Assembly: GCA_041642035.1 (NCBI GenBank)
Contig: JBEPXC010000051.1
Span: 1 to 18,422 of the forward strand
Direction of reading: 5' to 3'
Source: SKVR01 sp041642035
GTDB taxonomy: Bacteria; Bacteroidota; Bacteroidia; Bacteroidales; UBA7960
Length of the DNA: 18,422 nucleotides
The translations under genes and the position numbers were made by a program. The notes beneath the pieces are model-generated. The model did not search any database. It saw only the letters and a list, made by a program, of their open reading frames with translations, and was not told where the DNA came from. Every line of letters starts with the position of its first letter. The first letter of the stretch is position 1. Shown in pieces: positions 15,425-18,422 of the stretch.

Positions 15425-16783
15425 TTATATAAAGCCGATTCCGTGTAAAAAAACAATGGCAATAGCCACGGGGGCAATAAAGCGTATAAGGAAAGAAAAA
15501 ACTGCAAAAAGCTTCAACTTAAGCACACCATAATTCGACATTTCGGCTTTTACCTCGGCCTGTTTCATATACCATCCAACAAAAAGCACTATTAGCAAGC
15601 CACCCAGAGGTAGCAATACATTGGATGCGGTAAAGTCAAGTGCATCAAAAATGTTTTTTCCTCCTATGCTCACATGATCGAGCGCTCCCCATGAAAGGGT
15701 ACAAAAAACACCTACAAAAGCTGCTGCAATCAGGGTTATGAGGGTTGCATATTTTCGCTTGAGTTTAAACTCTTCTGTTAAATAAGCGACCACCACCTCC
15801 ATAATGGATATGGAAGAGGTTATCGCAGCAATGGAAAGTAAAATAAAAAATGCCAGTGCAAAGAAATATCCCCCGGTCATTTGTTGAAAAACATTGGGCA
15901 GAACCATAAAAACAAGTCCTACCCCACTATCAGGCTCCATTCCGAAAGCAAAAACAGCAGGGAAAATAGCCACACCAGCCAACACGGCAATCGTCACATC
16001 AGCTATCGATACCTCGAAGGCCGTTCTGGTGAGATCGGTGCTTTTGGGAAAGTATGATGCATACGTAATGAGAGCCCCCATGCCAATGCTCAAAGAAAAT
16101 GCTGCCTGTCCCAGTGCACTGAGCATAACCGATGCATTTATTTTAGAGAAATCTGGTTTAAATAAAAAGGCAAGTCCTTCCATGGCGCCCGGCAGGGTAA
16201 GAGAACGGATGCACAAAACAATCAGGATAACCAGCAAAAAAGGCATCAGTATTTTGGAGTATTTCTCAATCCCTTTTCTTACGCCCGAAAGTATGATGGC
16301 CGCCGTCAATACCAGGAATATCATTTGCCAAAAAAGAGGCATCGCATTAGACGACATGAACTCATTAAACAAATTACCCAATGCTTCAGGGCTGCTTCCC
16401 TGGAAGCCATTGGTGACAGAGAGGTACACATAATGAAGGGTCCAACCGGCAATAGTGCTGTAGAAGGCTAAAATAACGAAAGCGGCCACGATGCCCATGA
16501 TTCCGATAACCGGCCACAAGGTGCCGGGAGCAATACTCTTAATCGCACCATAGGCGTTGCGTTTGGCTTTACGCCCGATAACAAACTCGGAAAGCATGAC
16601 CGGAATGCCCAGCAACAAAACGAACGAAAGGTAAACCAGCAGGAAGGCGCCCCCACCGTTTTCGCCTACTACATAAGGAAATCGCCATATATTACCCAGT
16701 CCGATGGCCGAACCGGCTGCAGCAGCTATGATTCCAAATTTACTTGTAAAGCCATCTCTTTTATCCAGAGTACTGTTATCCAT
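15425..16783 (-). CDS. NSS-family (LeuT-type) sodium-dependent amino acid transporter
   Basis: A 452-residue inner-membrane transporter of the neurotransmitter:sodium symporter family, which couples Na+ entry to uptake of amino acids or related amines. Helix 1 carries the diagnostic AAAAGSAIGLGNIWRFPYVV (20-39) followed by GENGGGAFLLVYL, including the unwound GLGN segment and the WRFP signature that form the Na+ and substrate sites. Helix 6 has QAAFSLSIGMGALITYASYF (226-245), and helix 8 has ILLSIAAITSSISIMEVVVA (314-333), whose Ser residues fit the Na2 site region. I count about 11 to 12 hydrophobic helices, in line with the bacterial MhsT/LeuT subgroup. It precedes the AGCS symporter gene, so the two likely form a Na+-driven amino-acid uptake pair. 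Two tandem promoter-like octamers lie 53-70 nt upstream. The exact substrate is unknown. Confidence 0.94.
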   Translation of the reverse strand: MDNSTLDKRDGFTSKFGIIAAAAGSAIGLGNIWRFPYVVGENGGGAFLLVYLSFVLLLGIPVMLSEFVIGRKAKRNAYGAIKSIAPGTLWPVIGIMGIVAAFVILAFYSTIAGWTLHYVYLSVTNGFQGSSPEALGNLFNEFMSSNAMPLFWQMIFLVLTAAIILSGVRKGIEKYSKILMPFLLVILIVLCIRSLTLPGAMEGLAFLFKPDFSKINASVMLSALGQAAFSLSIGMGALITYASYFPKSTDLTRTAFEVSIADVTIAVLAGVAIFPAVFAFGMEPDSGVGLVFMVLPNVFQQMTGGYFFALAFFILLSIAAITSSISIMEVVVAYLTEEFKLKRKYATLITLIAAAFVGVFCTLSWGALDHVSIGGKNIFDALDFTASNVLLPLGGLLIVLFVGWYMKQAEVKAEMSNYGVLKLKLFAVFSFLIRFIAPVAIAIVFLHGIGFI

Positions 16784-17125
16784 AAAACTAATAATTGGTA
16801 TAAATTAATAACTGAAGCCGGTTTTTATAAAAAGTCCAAAAATAACAAAAATAATCAGACCTTATGCCAAAGAGAATTTCAGGAACAGATTTTTTACTTG
16901 TTCTGCATCCGGGGATCGCTAATACTATTACCGATAACTATTTGAAAATATCTCGTTGTGTGATCTGTTGCTTAAGCACTGCACCCTTTCAGCCATTGTA
17001 TGTTTCCCGGCAACAATACAAGGAACAAGTCGGTTAAAAAAGTTTGCAGCCGTCCCATCGAATACTATGAATTAGCAGCATGGCAGGGTGACGTGAGAAG
17101 TCCTTCCCGTAAGCAACCCGAAACC
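16784..17125. other. 342-bp intergenic region with promoter and an odd small ORF
   Basis: The left third (16784-16870) is A/T-rich and holds the candidate NSS promoter. The right part (about 16870-17125) has a more balanced composition, unlike the other gaps. It contains a small imperfect hairpin at 16993-17023 (CC-a-TTGTAT paired with ATACAA-GG around a 14-nt loop) and the plus-strand ORF listed at 17000-17131. I see no tRNA, no recognisable riboswitch and no insertion-sequence ends. The 17126-18271 gene has no clear terminator here. Confidence 0.5.
16837..16853 (-). promoter_or_regulatory. Two tandem -7-like elements in front of the NSS transporter gene
   Basis: On the minus strand TATTTTTG occurs twice, at 16853-16846 and 16844-16837, separated by one base. 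Both match TAnnTTTG. A TTG lies 23 nt before the nearer copy and 14 nt before the farther one, so neither spacing is ideal, but the nearer copy is within the tolerated range. Transcription would begin about 40-50 nt upstream of the ATG at 16783. The A/T richness of the region lowers confidence. Confidence 0.4.
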
Positions 17126-17131
17126 TTATGA
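17000..17131 (+). CDS. Small plus-strand ORF of 43 codons, unproven
   Basis: An ATG-started ORF that encodes MFPGNNTRNKSVKKV at its N-terminus, ELAAWQGDVRSPSRKQ in the middle to C-terminal part, and ends with PETL. The open frame extends nine codons further upstream of this ATG without another start. It is the only plausible plus-strand gene in the window and overlaps the 3' end of the 17126-18271 gene by 6 bp, tail to tail. The composition (basic, W and P rich) resembles small 'hypothetical' ORFs that sit on conserved non-coding or repeat DNA in Bacteroidota, so the conserved thing may be the DNA or an RNA rather than the peptide. No promoter or ribosome-binding site supports it. Confidence 0.2.
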   Translation: MFPGNNTRNKSVKKVCSRPIEYYELAAWQGDVRSPSRKQPETL

Positions 17132-18271
17132 TGAAAATGCCCGGGGTTTTTCTCCTGACAGAATACTGGCTGCAAGGGTAACTGCATTTATATCAAGATG
17201 ATCGGTCCAGGTAGAGGATTTATGGCTGGAGGGTTGTATCCAGAATTGTTCTATAGACCTGGCAATCCATAGATGATTGGTTAACTCTGAAAAGTTTACA
17301 TTGAAACCGCGGTATCTGTCTCTTAACTCATGTAATACCTTGCATCCCAGAGACAAACCGCATTCCCTGAATGCAAGCCGTGAAACTGCCGGCCGGGTGG
17401 GATCGAACAAGTGATCTGAGAAAACTTTCAATCCTGAAATACCGGAGGAAAAAAGCATCTCAGGCTGAATTTCCTCTGGTAAAGCTTCTTCTTTCATGCT
17501 TAATTCAAAACTCCTGCAGGTATTGAGCAGTAACCCCCCGATGCCCAGTGGATCGTTGGTATACCAGCTCATTTCTCTGCAGATATGTTGAAATTTTTCC
17601 TTAAGCGAAACAAGCGATTCTTTTTTTTCCGGAAGTGCATTCATGGCACTTATTGTACAAATAAGTCCTTCCATCGGATCATGAGCCCCCATGCTTTCTA
17701 CAGCCGCCTCACTGAGCCCGGTATTCATTTTCCAGTACATGCGCAGATTCCTGCCTTTTCCGTAAATAAACTTTTCCCCGGCCTTTATCAGCTCGACAGC
17801 CCAAAGGGCATACCTTTTTTCATGAGTTTCTCTGAAGGCCTGGAGCAAGGCCATGAACCAGCGTGTGAGATAGTGAAAATACTGCCCGTCGCGTTCCCAT
17901 TCAAGCTGCTGATTATAGGATTCGCCGGTTGCCCGTTCTCCGAGTTTTTTACCTATTCTCAAGCCATTTGCGGTTGGATTTTCTTTGCCTTCTCCTTCAG
18001 GTAAACCGCTGATCCATCCGGTCCGGGGATCATCATCCCGGTATTGCCCCAGGGTTTCATGAACCAGATCAATGAGCTTGAGTGCATAGTCATAATAAGC
18101 CCTTTCATCAAGTGCATGATATAACGCAAAACAAGCTTGTACGGCGAATGCATCTGTCCATAAATATCGCTGTTTTGGGTTTCCCGTGTTGCCGGTGACT
18201 GCGGTTCTTTCCAGGAAATCATCCATTAATGTTCTGGCTGTAGTAAAATATTCGTTCCCTGTTGTATCCAT
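17126..18271 (-). CDS. Uncharacterised protein with alpha/alpha-toroid (six-hairpin glycosidase-like) character
   Basis: A 381-residue protein, apparently cytoplasmic since neither a signal peptide nor a membrane helix is visible. I do not recognise a named family. It is almost wholly helical, with evenly spaced amphipathic helices and aromatic or acidic loop residues: RYLWTDAFAVQACFALYHAL (35-54), ESYNQQLEWERDGQYFHYLT followed by RWFMALLQAF, ALWAVELIKAGEKFIYGKGR, HDPMEGLICTISAM and LGIGGLLLNTCRSFEL. This rhythm, with W/D/H residues at helix starts, resembles the alpha/alpha-barrel of six-hairpin glycosidases or epimerases, so a role in sugar or polysaccharide metabolism is possible but only inferred. 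No catalytic pair can be assigned. It follows the probable methyltransferase tail by 43 bp on the same strand and is separated from the transporter genes by 342 bp. Confidence 0.8.
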   Translation of the reverse strand: MDTTGNEYFTTARTLMDDFLERTAVTGNTGNPKQRYLWTDAFAVQACFALYHALDERAYYDYALKLIDLVHETLGQYRDDDPRTGWISGLPEGEGKENPTANGLRIGKKLGERATGESYNQQLEWERDGQYFHYLTRWFMALLQAFRETHEKRYALWAVELIKAGEKFIYGKGRNLRMYWKMNTGLSEAAVESMGAHDPMEGLICTISAMNALPEKKESLVSLKEKFQHICREMSWYTNDPLGIGGLLLNTCRSFELSMKEEALPEEIQPEMLFSSGISGLKVFSDHLFDPTRPAVSRLAFRECGLSLGCKVLHELRDRYRGFNVNFSELTNHLWIARSIEQFWIQPSSHKSSTWTDHLDINAVTLAASILSGEKPRAFSS

Positions 18272-18314
18272 ATTGAAGGTTGTTCAAATGAATGTTTTCA
18301 GTTTTCTACCAGGA

Positions 18315-18422
18315 TCATTTTCTTTCACCTATGGTGGGTACAAATCTCACATCAATGAGATTATGTTCCACAAAATCTTTCTCATGTTTTTTCAGGAGGC
18401 ATTAACTTTTGAAAGTCATGTA
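18315..18422 (-). CDS. 3' end of a possible protein-L-isoaspartate O-methyltransferase, with an apparent frameshift
   Basis: The last codons before a TGA at 18317-18315 on the minus strand read KHEKDFVEHNLIDVRFVPTI then GERK. The ending DF-x6-DVRFVP-x2-GE closely follows the C-terminus of Pcm enzymes (E. coli ends EF...AVRFVPLVKGE); these repair isoaspartate in damaged proteins using S-adenosylmethionine. Reading further upstream in this frame meets a TAA at 18405-18403. The next frame carries HDFQKLMPPEK up to the edge and would run into a TGA at 18384-18382. The two frames join cleanly if one A is removed from the A6 tract at 18392-18387. This suggests a homopolymer sequencing error, a recent disabling mutation, or less likely slippage. 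Only 108 bp are visible, so both the identity and the frameshift are tentative. Confidence 0.4.

Noticed and set aside
15894..16433. Plus-strand ORF (179 codons) antisense to the NSS transporter
   Set aside because: The minus-strand frame carries the unmistakable WRFP and NGGGAF signatures and continuous transmembrane helices, so the antisense frame is an artefact.
16860..17125. SAM or cobalamin riboswitch in front of the NSS gene
   Set aside because: Some GGGAAGG and GCCGGGAAA-like strings suggested one, but I could not assemble the conserved core helices of any known class.
18343..18362. AATCTCA/TGAGATT inverted repeat as an operator or terminator
   Set aside because: It lies within the apparent coding tail of the Pcm-like gene, and the stem is short with no T run.

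Overview
The window looks like a stretch of a Bacteroidota chromosome, most likely from the Bacteroidales/Marinilabiliales side of the phylum. The evidence is a protein with the gliding-motility-associated (type B, T9SS) C-terminal sorting domain, a cluster of three SurA-like periplasmic folding factors, an OstA-like LPS-transport protein, promoter elements of the Bacteroidota TTG-N19-TAnnTTTG type, and a general absence of Shine-Dalgarno sequences. All twelve confident genes lie on the minus strand, so they are transcribed from the right edge to the left. I see no phage, transposase, CRISPR array or defence island. This is mostly housekeeping and envelope-biogenesis sequence.

In the direction of transcription: the right edge (18315-18422) carries what looks like the last codons of a protein-L-isoaspartate methyltransferase, apparently broken by a frameshift in an A6 tract. 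It is followed by an unrecognised 381-residue protein with alpha/alpha-toroid character (17126-18271). A 342-bp gap (16784-17125) holds a promoter and an odd 43-codon plus-strand ORF. Next come two sodium-coupled transporters, an NSS/LeuT-type symporter (15425-16783) and an AGCS amino-acid symporter with an unusual hydrophilic insertion (13620-15341), closed by a strong hairpin at 13531-13573.

The envelope block follows: OstA-like protein (11911-13431), a catalytic M16 peptidase (10583-11821), a non-catalytic M16 partner (9075-10355), and a T9SS-exported fibronectin-like protein (7415-8947). The gaps on both sides of the M16 partner gene contain 7-bp-periodic repeats. IMP dehydrogenase (5777-7249) has its own candidate promoter. 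It is followed by a tight periplasmic chaperone operon: a 670-residue double-parvulin protein (3674-5686), a SurA-N-like lipoprotein (2773-3636) and a SurA-type double-parvulin protein (1389-2753). A MoxR-type AAA+ ATPase (307-1272) comes last.

The left edge (1-137) contains the clearest promoter of the window, directed off the left end, followed by a leader that resembles those of Bacteroidota rRNA operons. A 16S rRNA gene or other stable-RNA operon may therefore begin just outside the window.

Functionally, the SurA-type factors and the OstA-like protein fit together. SurA-family chaperones fold outer-membrane beta-barrels, including LptD, and OstA/LptA-like proteins belong to the periplasmic LPS bridge that ends at LptD. 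The M16 pair and the T9SS protein also act in or beyond the periplasm or envelope.
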